Notes under the pieces: model-generated
The model's input: the letters and a program-made list of their open reading frames with translations, nothing else
Told to the model about the DNA's origin: nothing
Database searches by the model: none
Source of the DNA: Pseudomonadota bacterium
GTDB taxonomy: Bacteria; Pseudomonadota; Gammaproteobacteria; Burkholderiales; Rhodocyclaceae
DNA length: 64,000 nucleotides
Direction of reading: 5' to 3'
Assembly (NCBI GenBank): GCA_018241725.1
Contig: JAFEDI010000019.1
Coordinates: 1 to 64,000 of the forward strand
Translations under genes and position numbers: made by a program
In this document: positions 1 through 7,715 of the stretch, in pieces
How positions within the stretch are numbered: position 1 is the first letter of the stretch
Layout: the number at the start of each line of letters is the position of its first letter

Positions 1-17
1 AAAAACATCTAACTGGC

Positions 18-43
18 AAAAAACCGGGCTCAGAGGAGCCCGG
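18..43 (-). terminator. Rho-independent terminator overlapping the hicA stop
   Basis: An 8-bp perfect stem (ccgggctc/gagcccgg, 4-base loop) is followed on the minus strand by six T residues. The hicA stop codon (30-32) lies inside the hairpin, so the terminator overlaps the end of the gene. Confidence 0.75.
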
Positions 44-212
44 CTTGCCGTCGGATGTTGCTTACTGTCCCAGTAGGAAGGTCCTTTTTCGGGTGCGGCA
101 CCGTCACAAGGCCCTTCTTTATTGGGTGCTTAAAGTGATGGTGGCTACCTGTCGTACGGACCCAGTACCAGCCATCTTCTTCCAACATCCGGATCACAGC
201 CTTTGAATTCAT
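30..212 (-). CDS. hicA: HicA family toxin (mRNA interferase)
   Basis: This 60-residue protein has the HicA double-stranded-RNA-binding-like fold signature: a basic N-terminal helix, GSHHHFKHP carrying the conserved Gly-Ser-His core, then VTVPHP, KDLP and a terminal IRRQAGL. HicA toxins cleave mRNA and are normally neutralised by a HicB antitoxin encoded beside them. ATG at 212 is preferred because it gives the usual HicA length; an upstream in-frame start at 251 would add 13 residues. No hicB is visible upstream, and the gene ends in its own terminator, so it is either orphan or its antitoxin lies beyond the left edge. Confidence 0.85.
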   Translation of the reverse strand: MNSKAVIRMLEEDGWYWVRTTGSHHHFKHPIKKGLVTVPHPKKDLPTGTVSNIRRQAGLL

Positions 213-304
213 GGCGGGGCTCCGTTTGTCTACGGTGTGTATCCTATACACAAAAACTCAGCTGCGCAAGTTTTTTGTGTAGCGGTGTGTATTTTCAAGA
301 GCCA

Positions 305-330
305 AGAAAAAGCCCACTCGGAAGTGGGCT
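305..330 (-). terminator. Terminator of the SLATT-like gene
   Basis: The perfect stem agcccact/agtgggct with loop cgga is followed on the minus strand by a TTTTTCTT tract, about 25 bp after the stop of the gene at 355-948. Confidence 0.75.
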
Positions 331-354
331 CCAGACTGCCGTAAAGCAAACAAG

Positions 355-948
355 CTACCGAACACCAGCGTTCACTTCAAAATCCACCAGCTGAGCCAGC
401 CATCGTTGGTACGCCGGAAGTACAGTCACCTTGTCCAACTGATTCGAGGACACGGCAATGTCGTTCTGGCACAGCACCACAAGCGGTCTCAAGGGCGGCG
501 GCTCCGCGCCCTCAGTCTCGGCAACGCGGGCCAGCCACCCATTAACCTGTGCCTCAGTGAAGTCGTACTCCCCCGCCCGCACAATCTCCGCTTCGATCCG
601 CTTGTAGCTCTCTGCCAGCGCCGCATGTCTGCGCGCCTTTTCGGCACACCCAAACACCAGCGCCATTGCGCCAGCAACAGTTACAGCCAAAGCCGCGACG
701 CTCACCGCAGCCGGATCGGTGGCGGCAGCAAATGCGGCCGAGCCACCAATAAGCGCCACAGCATTGTTCGACTTATCCAGCCAGTCAAAAAAACGCTCCC
801 GCCGCCTGTGATACAGCGCCGAAAGCCGGCACCGGTACAACGCCCGGTGCCGCAGGTCCCACAAGTGGTCTGCTTGCTCGTCCGACATGCCTAACGCTTG
901 GGCCTGGGCGCCGGCGTTGTTTCTCGCTTCACTGGTTCCACGTTCCAT
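355..948 (-). CDS. SLATT-like two-helix membrane protein
   Basis: A 197-residue protein with a basic N-terminal helical part, then two closely spaced hydrophobic segments (roughly residues 62-80 and 84-103: AVALIGGSAAFAAA and VAALAVTVAGAMALVFG). These are followed by an amphipathic helix with EKARRHAALAESYKRIEAEI. This arrangement resembles the SLATT/DUF4231 group of small membrane proteins, which are often predicted to be effectors in nucleotide-sensing conflict systems. The family call rests on topology and pattern only. No SLOG or nucleotide-cyclase partner is adjacent. The gene sits alone among minus-strand cargo genes and has its own terminator. Confidence 0.5.
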   Translation of the reverse strand: MERGTSEARNNAGAQAQALGMSDEQADHLWDLRHRALYRCRLSALYHRRRERFFDWLDKSNNAVALIGGSAAFAAATDPAAVSVAALAVTVAGAMALVFGCAEKARRHAALAESYKRIEAEIVRAGEYDFTEAQVNGWLARVAETEGAEPPPLRPLVVLCQNDIAVSSNQLDKVTVLPAYQRWLAQLVDFEVNAGVR

Positions 949-1106
949 GACCTGCTGACCTCCCTTCGCCTCGATTTCACATCTTGATCGCGGCCCCCTC
1001 TCGACTGAGCCGAACCTGGCCTAGCGCTTGGAGGGTTGTTTTTTTTAACCTTGCCATTGGTCATTCATACACTCCGATAGTTCACTGCAGACACACGCCA
1101 CTACCG

Positions 1107-2525
1107 CTAATCAAAATACCTCGCCACCCACTCCCCTATCGTCCCGCCCTCATCGTCAAACTCGCGGTCCCAGTTGTCGCGGAGGTAGGCCGCCAGTTCC
1201 TTGGCTGAGAACTCCGAAAGCGCAATCCCGTCCTCATCCAGCACGGCCGCCACGCACTTGGTCACCAGAGACCGCGACGCCTGCTTAGCCGCCTCAACGG
1301 ACACCGACTCGCACCACGACCGCACAAAGCTCTCCCACGCGGCCGTGTCCTGCCGAAAGCGCGGCACATCGGGAAACTCGTACCCGTTGACGTAACGCGC
1401 CCGAAAATCCTCGTCCTGCGCCAACGCAATGTCCGTTTCGATCTTGGCGTTGAACCGGTCCGCGTAGAACTCCAAGTTGGGCCCACCATCCGAACGGCCT
1501 TCGAGGTAGTCCGCAGGATTCACCCCTGCCGCCTCCAGGTCTCGCCACACACGGTTCAGCGCATCCAGAAAGTCCTCGCGCTTCGCCCGCTTCCAGTCTT
1601 CGTTCTCGGCGTTCTCAAGCAGCTCGGCCACCTTCTTCGCCCGTGCGTCCGCCGACTTCGTCTTCATCACCTTCGCGTTGCGGCGATAGCACACATCGGA
1701 GATCCAGTCCCCCAGGTGCGTCCACACCGCGTACTGGGCCTTCCAGGGAAGGCGTGATGCCTCATCCTCCTCCTCGTCATTCGCCTCCAGCTCCACACCG
1801 TTCAGATAGCCATACCGCACCAAGTTGCGGTTGGTCTTCTCGGCAAATTGCCGGTTGGCAAAAATCGAGGCCACCATGTCCTGGGGCAGCACCTTCTTCA
1901 GCCGGATAGAGACAGTCAAAAACTGGGGCGCATCCCGGTAATGGGCGGCCAGCACACCTCGCTGCAGCCAGGTATCAAACCCCGACGGTGCCGAGCTTTG
2001 GAGCACAGACACGAAGCGCGGCAGCAACAAGGTCGGCACCTTGCTCAGTTCAACCTCTCGCTCGTCGATCTCAACCGAATCGTTGGTATCGAATGTGGCC
2101 AAGATCTGCTCGAAGTAATCGGCAAGCTCGGAATCCTCACCAATCGCCAGGCGCACATTGGCAATCAACTCCGCATTACGCGCGCCAGAGAAGCCCGCCG
2201 TTGTAGCGTTGGCCGAACCAAACAGCAGTTGGCGCCGCCGCGTGCGGGGCGCTTCTTCACGGGTGTACTCAAGGTAATAGGCCTTCATGTGCACCAAGCC
2301 ACTGGCTCGGCCCAGGCGAACCTCAAGCTTCACATTCCGCCGGCACGCCGCCTTTACTGCATCCAGGTCTTCCTGCCGCACCCCGTCATCCACCAGCAGG
2401 CAAAGCCGCTTTGGCTTCAGCTGCTTCACCAACTTCTTCATAAAGTTGGGGTCGATATACGGCGCAACCACCAAAGCAACCGTGGTTTCAAATCCGTCCG
2501 GCACCTCGAATAAATCAAAGCTCAC
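1107..2525 (-). CDS. Phospholipase D-like (HKD) domain protein
   Basis: A 472-residue protein whose N-terminal ~125 residues form one PLD-type half-site. H79 and K81 in VHMKAYYLEY, then GSANATTAGF around 103-112 and NAEL at 117-120, match the HxK...GSxN pattern of PLD nucleases and phospholipases. PLD enzymes usually need two HKD motifs, so this protein would have to dimerise, as the Nuc and BfiI nucleases do. The remaining ~340 residues are charged and helical and not recognised. Position beside BRCT and OLD-family genes in an integrative element suggests a DNA-targeting defence or conflict role. This is inference. Confidence 0.7.
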   Translation of the reverse strand: MSFDLFEVPDGFETTVALVVAPYIDPNFMKKLVKQLKPKRLCLLVDDGVRQEDLDAVKAACRRNVKLEVRLGRASGLVHMKAYYLEYTREEAPRTRRRQLLFGSANATTAGFSGARNAELIANVRLAIGEDSELADYFEQILATFDTNDSVEIDEREVELSKVPTLLLPRFVSVLQSSAPSGFDTWLQRGVLAAHYRDAPQFLTVSIRLKKVLPQDMVASIFANRQFAEKTNRNLVRYGYLNGVELEANDEEEDEASRLPWKAQYAVWTHLGDWISDVCYRRNAKVMKTKSADARAKKVAELLENAENEDWKRAKREDFLDALNRVWRDLEAAGVNPADYLEGRSDGGPNLEFYADRFNAKIETDIALAQDEDFRARYVNGYEFPDVPRFRQDTAAWESFVRSWCESVSVEAAKQASRSLVTKCVAAVLDEDGIALSEFSAKELAAYLRDNWDREFDDEGGTIGEWVARYFD

Positions 2526-2620
2526 AGCACATTCCCCCTGACAGGCATACCACTACAGGTTTCAAAAAACGGCACGGGATTATTTTTCGGCTCAGCACAC
2601 ACCCTTCTGCGCCATCTCTT

Positions 2621-3133
2621 TCAACCGCCAATCTCAGCAGAAAATGGATCCGGAACCTCCCCCGTTTCGATCATCCGAAGAAAGCCCTCTTCTTCCAGCA
2701 CGATCACGTTTTGTTCACGCGCTTGCTCCATCTTTGCCGGGCCCGCGTTGCCCCCGCCCACGATGAGCGTCAGTCCCTTCGTAACGGAACCAACCACCCG
2801 TAAACCGTGCAAAGCCGCCATCCTCTCCAAATCTGCACGGTGCGCCTTGGCAAATCCAGTGAACACGATTTCTGGCCCTGCAGGAGCCTTGCTCGATTTT
2901 GTGATTACCGGGGGAGCAGGATAAGGATCGTCAAGCAGGGTCGCAGCATCGTTCAGATACTCCAGCACCCGATGTTTGAGGTATGTGCGGAACTGGCCCG
3001 CTTCAACACTGACACCCTGTATGTAGCGCCCCACCTCATTCCAGTTTTTCAGAGTATGGGTGCCCACCTTCCCCGCACCATCTCGATACGTAAAGCTGAT
3101 CGTTCCACCTTCCATTGCTCTGCCCCTCAACAA
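2621..3133 (-). CDS. BRCT domain protein
   Basis: The C-terminal ~85 residues (from EIVFTGFAKAHRADLERMA to FLRMIETGEVPDP) show the BRCT pattern of bacterial DNA ligases: VFTGF, a Gly-rich turn, SVTKGLTLIVGGGNAGPAK and EEGFLRMI. BRCT domains bind DNA ends or phosphorylated partners. The N-terminal ~60 residues (ISFTYRDGAGK...YLKHRVLEYLND) look like a small beta module and are unassigned. The start could instead be the second Met, giving MEGGTISF. No ligase or nuclease domain is fused, so this may be an adaptor for a neighbouring enzyme such as the PLD protein 95 bp downstream in the same orientation. Confidence 0.75.
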   Translation of the reverse strand: MLRGRAMEGGTISFTYRDGAGKVGTHTLKNWNEVGRYIQGVSVEAGQFRTYLKHRVLEYLNDAATLLDDPYPAPPVITKSSKAPAGPEIVFTGFAKAHRADLERMAALHGLRVVGSVTKGLTLIVGGGNAGPAKMEQAREQNVIVLEEEGFLRMIETGEVPDPFSAEIGG

Positions 3134-3382
3134 TCTAAATTTCGCTCGTTACGCCACCGGCCGACAGCTGGCATCAGGTGTACGACTTTGGCATACCCAA
3201 AACACACAAAACAACGAAATCCACATCATTTTTATTGAATGTGAAGCGCATCACTTCGATTGATTGAAACAGGTCACAGCTCCGCACCCGAACCGGGCGC
3301 GACTATCCACAAACAGCGCGACTTCACGTAACACCGTGAAACAATTCCGGCAAAAAGCGGCTTGGGTCGTTACCGTAACGGC

Positions 3383-3634
3383 ATGGAACGCGCAGGACGG
3401 AAACTCGCTGAAGTCATACCAATACACACCAGGGAAGCCAATGCCCTCTATCTGGATCTGCTCAGGCTGGCGGAAGCTGCGCGCCAAGGTGAGATCACGG
3501 GCGTTGCATACACTGTTCTTACGAAGAACGGCTCCACTCGACAAGGAGTTCTTGGCCGAGCGGCCAAAGAGATCCCCCGTGCTCTGCTAGGCGCTCATCG
3601 ATTGACGCGTGACTTGCTCGACGCTGCCCCATAG
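3383..3634 (+). CDS. Small hypothetical protein
   Basis: An 83-residue protein, mostly helical, with the core AEAARQGEITGVAYTVLTKNG followed by GVLGRAAKEIPRALLGAHRL. Short proteins with a 'GEITGVAY' beta segment and a following helix are common in proteobacterial mobile elements and have no known function. ATG at 3383 is chosen; an upstream TTG at 3362 is possible. It ends 91 bp before the start of the membrane/coiled-coil gene and may be co-transcribed with it. Confidence 0.6.
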   Translation: MERAGRKLAEVIPIHTREANALYLDLLRLAEAARQGEITGVAYTVLTKNGSTRQGVLGRAAKEIPRALLGAHRLTRDLLDAAP

Positions 3635-3724
3635 ATGCAGCTGGTTGATCTGTGGCATGACATTGCCAATAGACGTGCTACAACGATAAAGGTCGATCAG
3701 ATCACAACGGTATGGAGGTATGAC

Positions 3725-4408
3725 ATGAGCGCCCCTGAGGAAGGACACAAGCCACTGTGGAACTCACTTGAGGTCACAAAGATCCTAGTTGGCGTGCTTA
3801 CGCCACTATCGATCTTCTTCTTTACGATTGAAAACAACAAGGCAACCACGGAGGCAGCAGAGAAAAAAGCCGCCCAAGAGAAGGTCGAAATCAGAGAACG
3901 AGAACGCTTCGCCCAAGTAGCCAAAGAGCGGATCAGGCTTTGGGCTGAAATATCCCCTCAAATGAATGACTTGTACTGCTACTTCTTATACGTCGGGCAC
4001 TGGAAAGAAATAACGCCAACAGACGTACTTAAAACAAAAAGGTCGCTAGATAAATTGATTTATTCCAACAGCCCATTTTTTTCTTCCGATTTCTTAAGCA
4101 GATACCAGTCGTTTATGAAGGCTGCCTTTCAAACGGAAAATGGGTGGGGAGAAGATGCCAAGCTAAAATCACCTCCAATACGCCCAAAAGACAAGGGGCT
4201 GGAGATGATGTTTTTACATTCCAAAAATGGATATCAAGACAATTCAGATGCGATACATGCCGCGTACTACGCTTGGCTGACTTACGCCGCGACCGAAATG
4301 GATTTAGAGGTGAAAACTCCTCCAAAACCTCGCACACCTAGCACATCTGAAATCCAAGAGCGACTGCCGTCGAAAGACTCTAACAAAGAAATCAGTACAA
4401 CCAAGTAA
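3725..4408 (+). CDS. AT-rich membrane-anchored coiled-coil protein, unknown function
   Basis: About 227 residues. A single hydrophobic segment near the N-terminus (ILVGVLTPLSIFFFTIE, about residues 20-36) is followed directly by a charged stretch likely to form a coiled coil (EAAEKKAAQEKVEIRERERF), then a helical domain rich in aromatic residues and a polar tail. ATG at 3725 has a good upstream TGGAGG, so the longer frame from 3635 is not used. Base composition is clearly more AT-rich than the surroundings, which fits recent transfer. No catalytic motif is visible. It is convergent with the OLD-family gene, so joint transcription is unlikely. Confidence 0.6.
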   Translation: MSAPEEGHKPLWNSLEVTKILVGVLTPLSIFFFTIENNKATTEAAEKKAAQEKVEIRERERFAQVAKERIRLWAEISPQMNDLYCYFLYVGHWKEITPTDVLKTKRSLDKLIYSNSPFFSSDFLSRYQSFMKAAFQTENGWGEDAKLKSPPIRPKDKGLEMMFLHSKNGYQDNSDAIHAAYYAWLTYAATEMDLEVKTPPKPRTPSTSEIQERLPSKDSNKEISTTK

Positions 4409-4428
4409 ATCTCGAGACGGATGAATCT

Positions 4429-6186
4429 TTACCTGTTTGCACGGCGGATCATCTCCACCAAAGACATGATCCGCTTCTCAAGATCCAGGACGCCCAGGTT
4501 CGCCGGACTCTCACATACAGCTTTGGCGACACGGACCTTGTCTATATTATCTGTCTTTGTCTTGCCGTCAGTGGTCTCAAATGGAAGCGTATGGTCGTAC
4601 TGGCCGACACCCACTTGTCGCTCGAACTGAGGATAAACACGCTTCAGAGCGCCAGCCATCATCTGCTCAGAAACGTAGTTTTCTATCTCTCTGCCTTCAG
4701 TAATCCAGGCTATCCCTCCGTGCTCGCTGATCTCGGCTTCAATCCTAAGCTTTGTCGCTCTAATTGACGCATCGTGGCGGTCTTTGTCGCTATCGATCAC
4801 CACAGCCAAATGTCGATTCAGAGTTCGCAGCGCGATCAGCGCTTCGATGTCGTAGCCCTCGTCACCCGCCTCATCATCCGCACTCAAATGGCTCAGGAGT
4901 CGGCCGCCGTAGAACATGATCGAATAGTCAATACCCTCGCGAAGCTCCGGCGCCAGTGAGTGAATCCAGTGCTTGATATAAATCCGATCGGATGGACCCT
5001 CGACCCAGACGATTGCATTTGCCTGGAGGATATCTGAGGCCCGGTAGCCGAGATCGCGGCAGATCTCAAACTTCATGTTTGGTGTCAGTGCTGCTTGAAC
5101 CTTCGTTTCACCGTTCACGTTCCTGACATGAAAAACCGCAGCGCCCGGCGTATCGATGATGCTTGATGAGTGCGTGGCGATAAAGTACTGATTCTCGGTG
5201 TTCTCTTCCAGATACTGGATGAGTCTGCGCTGAAGCAGCGGGTGCAGATGGATTTCTGGCTCTTCGATGCAGACGATCTGTTTCTCCATGAGCGTGCAGA
5301 ACGCCGCGAGCATCACGACCTCATGGATTCCGGTACCAAGCGCATCCAATGGCAAGACCTTTCCATCGGCATGAACAAGAACGTATTCGAGATTGTGCGG
5401 GATTTCTATCCTCGCATCATTTTTCTCTATAACCGTTTGCAAAAATAGGTTAATTTTCTCGAAGATCTGACGTTTATGCCTCTCATCAAAACCTGGGTTT
5501 TGATGTCTTACAAGCTCATCGATTAATCCACGCCCATCCCAAGCATTAAACAGCTCCCCCTTCTTTGATATTTGCCTTATTGCAGGTATCAGGCTAGTTT
5601 GCGGCAATGAGGGTATTATTGAATTGACCAATCTAGTCAATACCTCACGAACCCAATACTGAGGATCTCCACCACTTCGCTGAAACAGACTTACCCAGAG
5701 TCTCTGCCATTGAACAGCCTCCCCCACTTTCATGCACTGTGCAACATCTGGAGGACAGAACGTAAAATTCATATTCCATTCAGGCGATCTATTTAGCCAT
5801 ACAACCTCACCTTTTGAAATGAAATCGACAATGGCATCCAAAAAGGAGGCCAAATTTTTGTTTTCAAATTGCTCTCCGAAAGCCTCTTCAAACCGATATC
5901 GAACAAAATCAACCGAGACCCCAACCCCCATGTGGACCGTTCCGTTTGATCCCTGGCGAACACTTAATTGATCTAACTTTGGTCTCTCGCCAACCCCATT
6001 AAAGTCCATTACGAACGACTTTAAATGGTTCGCAATATAATTCAGAACACAAGACTTTCCAGAGTTATTTGGCCCAATAAAAAAATTAAACCGTCCAAAT
6101 GGAGATATAAACTGAATGTCGCTACCGATGCCGCGATAATTTGACAATGAAACACCGTTTAGATAAACGCAGTCATCTATTGGCAT
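4429..6186 (-). CDS. OLD family ATP-dependent endonuclease (AAA + TOPRIM)
   Basis: A 585-residue protein with an SMC/RecF-like ATPase: Walker A GPNNSGKS at residues 38-45 and Walker B CIEEPEIHLHP near 307, followed by IATHSSSIID. A C-terminal TOPRIM domain follows, with VWVEGPSDRIYI near 394 and VVIDSDKDR near 463. This is the architecture of OLD (overcoming lysogenization defect) nucleases, which act in phage defence. GajA of Gabija has the same layout but needs a UvrD-like partner, which is absent here, so a stand-alone class 1 OLD is the best reading. The N-terminal half of the gene is AT-rich. Confidence 0.88.
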   Translation of the reverse strand: MPIDDCVYLNGVSLSNYRGIGSDIQFISPFGRFNFFIGPNNSGKSCVLNYIANHLKSFVMDFNGVGERPKLDQLSVRQGSNGTVHMGVGVSVDFVRYRFEEAFGEQFENKNLASFLDAIVDFISKGEVVWLNRSPEWNMNFTFCPPDVAQCMKVGEAVQWQRLWVSLFQRSGGDPQYWVREVLTRLVNSIIPSLPQTSLIPAIRQISKKGELFNAWDGRGLIDELVRHQNPGFDERHKRQIFEKINLFLQTVIEKNDARIEIPHNLEYVLVHADGKVLPLDALGTGIHEVVMLAAFCTLMEKQIVCIEEPEIHLHPLLQRRLIQYLEENTENQYFIATHSSSIIDTPGAAVFHVRNVNGETKVQAALTPNMKFEICRDLGYRASDILQANAIVWVEGPSDRIYIKHWIHSLAPELREGIDYSIMFYGGRLLSHLSADDEAGDEGYDIEALIALRTLNRHLAVVIDSDKDRHDASIRATKLRIEAEISEHGGIAWITEGREIENYVSEQMMAGALKRVYPQFERQVGVGQYDHTLPFETTDGKTKTDNIDKVRVAKAVCESPANLGVLDLEKRIMSLVEMIRRANR

Positions 6187-6263
6187 AGCTATACCTAGAC
6201 AAGGGAATTATTGGAACGTCGGGCGACACTGCATCAACCTTGGTAAATCACGCCAAAGGCACT

Positions 6264-6746
6264 CTATCTATCATTCCCGCTAATTTTTTTCGACCAGGGG
6301 ACCTTGGGCGTGATCTCGCCAGGCAGCGTCCCAGCGTTCCCCTCCCCCCGCTTCGCCATCCGCACCGCATCCAACTCAGTCTGCCCGAAGCTCAGGAGCA
6401 CGCCGAACACGGCGCGCTTCAGGTCTTCGGGCACGGCTTCATAGGCGTCAATCAGGTTCTGGTGCTCAGGTGCCATAGCCCCTGACCCTCGCGTACCAGT
6501 CAACAGGTACAAGACGTCAAATCCAAGCGCATTCAGCTCGGCCAAGTAATCTACGTCGGGCGACGTATCGCCGTTCTCATACTTGATCTGCGTAGTCTTG
6601 CCCACGCCCATGTGCGACCTGAGGTCTGTCTGAGAGATACCGAGGCGCTTGCGCTCTTGCACAAGACGGGCACCAAAAGACCCGACTTCGGTTCCAGAGT
6701 CGTTGACTTGTTCAGTATTCGACACCACAATGTACTCATGTTTCAC
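6264..6746 (-). CDS. XRE family repressor
   Basis: A 160-residue protein with a Cro/CI-type helix-turn-helix (about residues 24-60: RLVQERKRLGISQTDLRSHMGVGKTTQIKYE, with ISQTDL as the first helix of the motif), followed by ENGDTSPDVDYLAELNALGFDVLYLLTG. That segment is typical of short XRE regulators in phage-derived elements. It lacks a LexA-like protease domain, so induction probably goes through an antirepressor, and one is encoded in the opposite early operon. GTG at 6746 is the apparent start. Expression is divergent from the early genes across a 20-bp gap holding dyad operators. Confidence 0.85.
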   Translation of the reverse strand: MKHEYIVVSNTEQVNDSGTEVGSFGARLVQERKRLGISQTDLRSHMGVGKTTQIKYENGDTSPDVDYLAELNALGFDVLYLLTGTRGSGAMAPEHQNLIDAYEAVPEDLKRAVFGVLLSFGQTELDAVRMAKRGEGNAGTLPGEITPKVPWSKKISGNDR

Positions 6747-6771
6747 TTATCAGGACATAGTACAACATGAG
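6731..6771. promoter_or_regulatory. Divergent operator region with two interleaved dyads
   Basis: Between the repressor and the first early gene there are two perfect inverted repeats: tgtact (6731-6736) with agtaca (6759-6764), and ctcatgtt (6735-6742) with aacatgag (6764-6771). They overlap both start regions. This is the expected position for repressor operators controlling both promoters. Repressor binding is inferred. Confidence 0.55.
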
Positions 6772-6985
6772 CAATCACGCCCATTCCGAGCTGAAAACCG
6801 GCTCCCGAGACTACGCGCCGAAAGGCGTCGATAAGCGCCGTGTCCCCATCGCGTTAATGCCGCAGGAGCGCAAAGACCTCGAAGCGATGGCCTTGAAAGA
6901 TGGCCGTTCCCTCGCCGCAATGGGCCGCGTGATCTTCCTGCGTGGCCTGCAGGCAATGGCTGCAGAACAGTCCTCCGCTGTCTAA
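6767..6985 (+). CDS. Small early protein, possible DNA-binding (RHH-like)
   Basis: A 72-residue basic protein with RRVPIALMPQERKDLEAMALKDGRSLAAMGRVIFLRGL. The beta strand followed by two helices resembles ribbon-helix-helix or Arc-like folds. As the first gene opposite the repressor it sits where a Cro-like protein would be. The DNA-binding role is inferred from position and predicted fold. Confidence 0.6.
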   Translation: MSNHAHSELKTGSRDYAPKGVDKRRVPIALMPQERKDLEAMALKDGRSLAAMGRVIFLRGLQAMAAEQSSAV

Positions 6986-7000
6986 CGGGAGACTTGCACC

Positions 7001-7660
7001 ATGAAGCACATCACCCTTTGCATCCAATACGCCGGCCTCACGCTACCCATCGTCCAGAACGACCAGGGCGCGGACTGCGTGCCGCTCAAGCCCTTGTGCG
7101 ATCTCTTCGAGCTCAAGTGGGAGCGGCAGCGCTTAAAGGTCTCCGAGCCCTTCTACAAGCGCCACCTGGGCATCTGCGTTCTCAAAGCGCTTGCAGCTAC
7201 CCCCCATAAAGGGGGTGCCTATGGCACCTGCACCCCTGATACCGAGGGTTCAGACGACACCTGCACCCCCCTTATGGGGGGCGCAGGTGAACAAGTGCGG
7301 GACCATACGTGCATCCGCATCGACCGCGTTGCAGCCTTCCTTATGACGATCAACCCGGATCGCGTCCGTGCCGCCGGCAACACCTCCGGCGCCGACTTCC
7401 TCGAAGCCAAGCTCACCGAGTGGGCCGATGCCCTGCATGACTACGAGTCCTTCGGCGTGGCCCACAACCCGCGCCATGCGGATGCCCTGCTGGCCCTGCG
7501 GCGGGCCAACGCCATCGCCAAGGCCTCCTCTATCAAAGATGCGCGGGTGCGCGCCCTGGCGCTGGCCGAGCTGGGCATTAAACCGGCAGCCCCGTCGCCC
7601 GGCGCGACGCCGCCGGCTGCTGGCTCAACCGGCGATCTGTTTCCCCCTGCCGCAGCGTAA
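7001..7660 (+). CDS. Phage antirepressor N-terminal domain protein
   Basis: A 219-residue protein whose N-terminus (ITLCIQYAGLTLPIVQ...CVPLKPLCDLFELKWERQ) matches the P22 antirepressor N-terminal domain (P22_AR_N). It is followed by RIDRVAAFLMTINPDRVR, the usual continuation. Antirepressors bind and inactivate phage repressors, so the adjacent XRE protein or a helper-phage repressor is a plausible target. An in-frame GC-rich palindromic segment (7200-7290) encodes about 30 extra residues (TPHKGGAYG...TPLMGGAGEQ) between the two conserved parts. A Pro/Ala-rich tail follows. GGGAG lies 12 bp upstream of the start. Confidence 0.75.
   Translation: MKHITLCIQYAGLTLPIVQNDQGADCVPLKPLCDLFELKWERQRLKVSEPFYKRHLGICVLKALAATPHKGGAYGTCTPDTEGSDDTCTPLMGGAGEQVRDHTCIRIDRVAAFLMTINPDRVRAAGNTSGADFLEAKLTEWADALHDYESFGVAHNPRHADALLALRRANAIAKASSIKDARVRALALAELGIKPAAPSPGATPPAAGSTGDLFPPAAA
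7200..7290. repeat. Palindromic GC-rich repeat cluster inside the antirepressor gene
   Basis: Contains CCCCC-ATAAA-GGGGG (7201-7215), CCCCCC-TTAT-GGGGGG (7266-7281), which is an inverted copy of the first (cccccataa/ttatggggg), and the direct repeat cacctgcacccc at 7225-7236 and 7258-7269. The reading frame stays open through the cluster. Confidence 0.8.
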
Positions 7661-7715
7661 CCGCAGCTTACGTACGGCCTGTTCTACCCACACCATTTTT
7701 ACCAAGGCAGCCCAT

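Noticed and set aside
1-1200. Left attachment site matching the guaA 3' end
   Set aside because: I looked for the guaA terminal sequence and found only a short chance similarity near 1129; the second att copy is probably outside the window.
4429-6186. Gabija system
   Set aside because: GajA-like layout is present but no UvrD/GajB helicase gene is adjacent.
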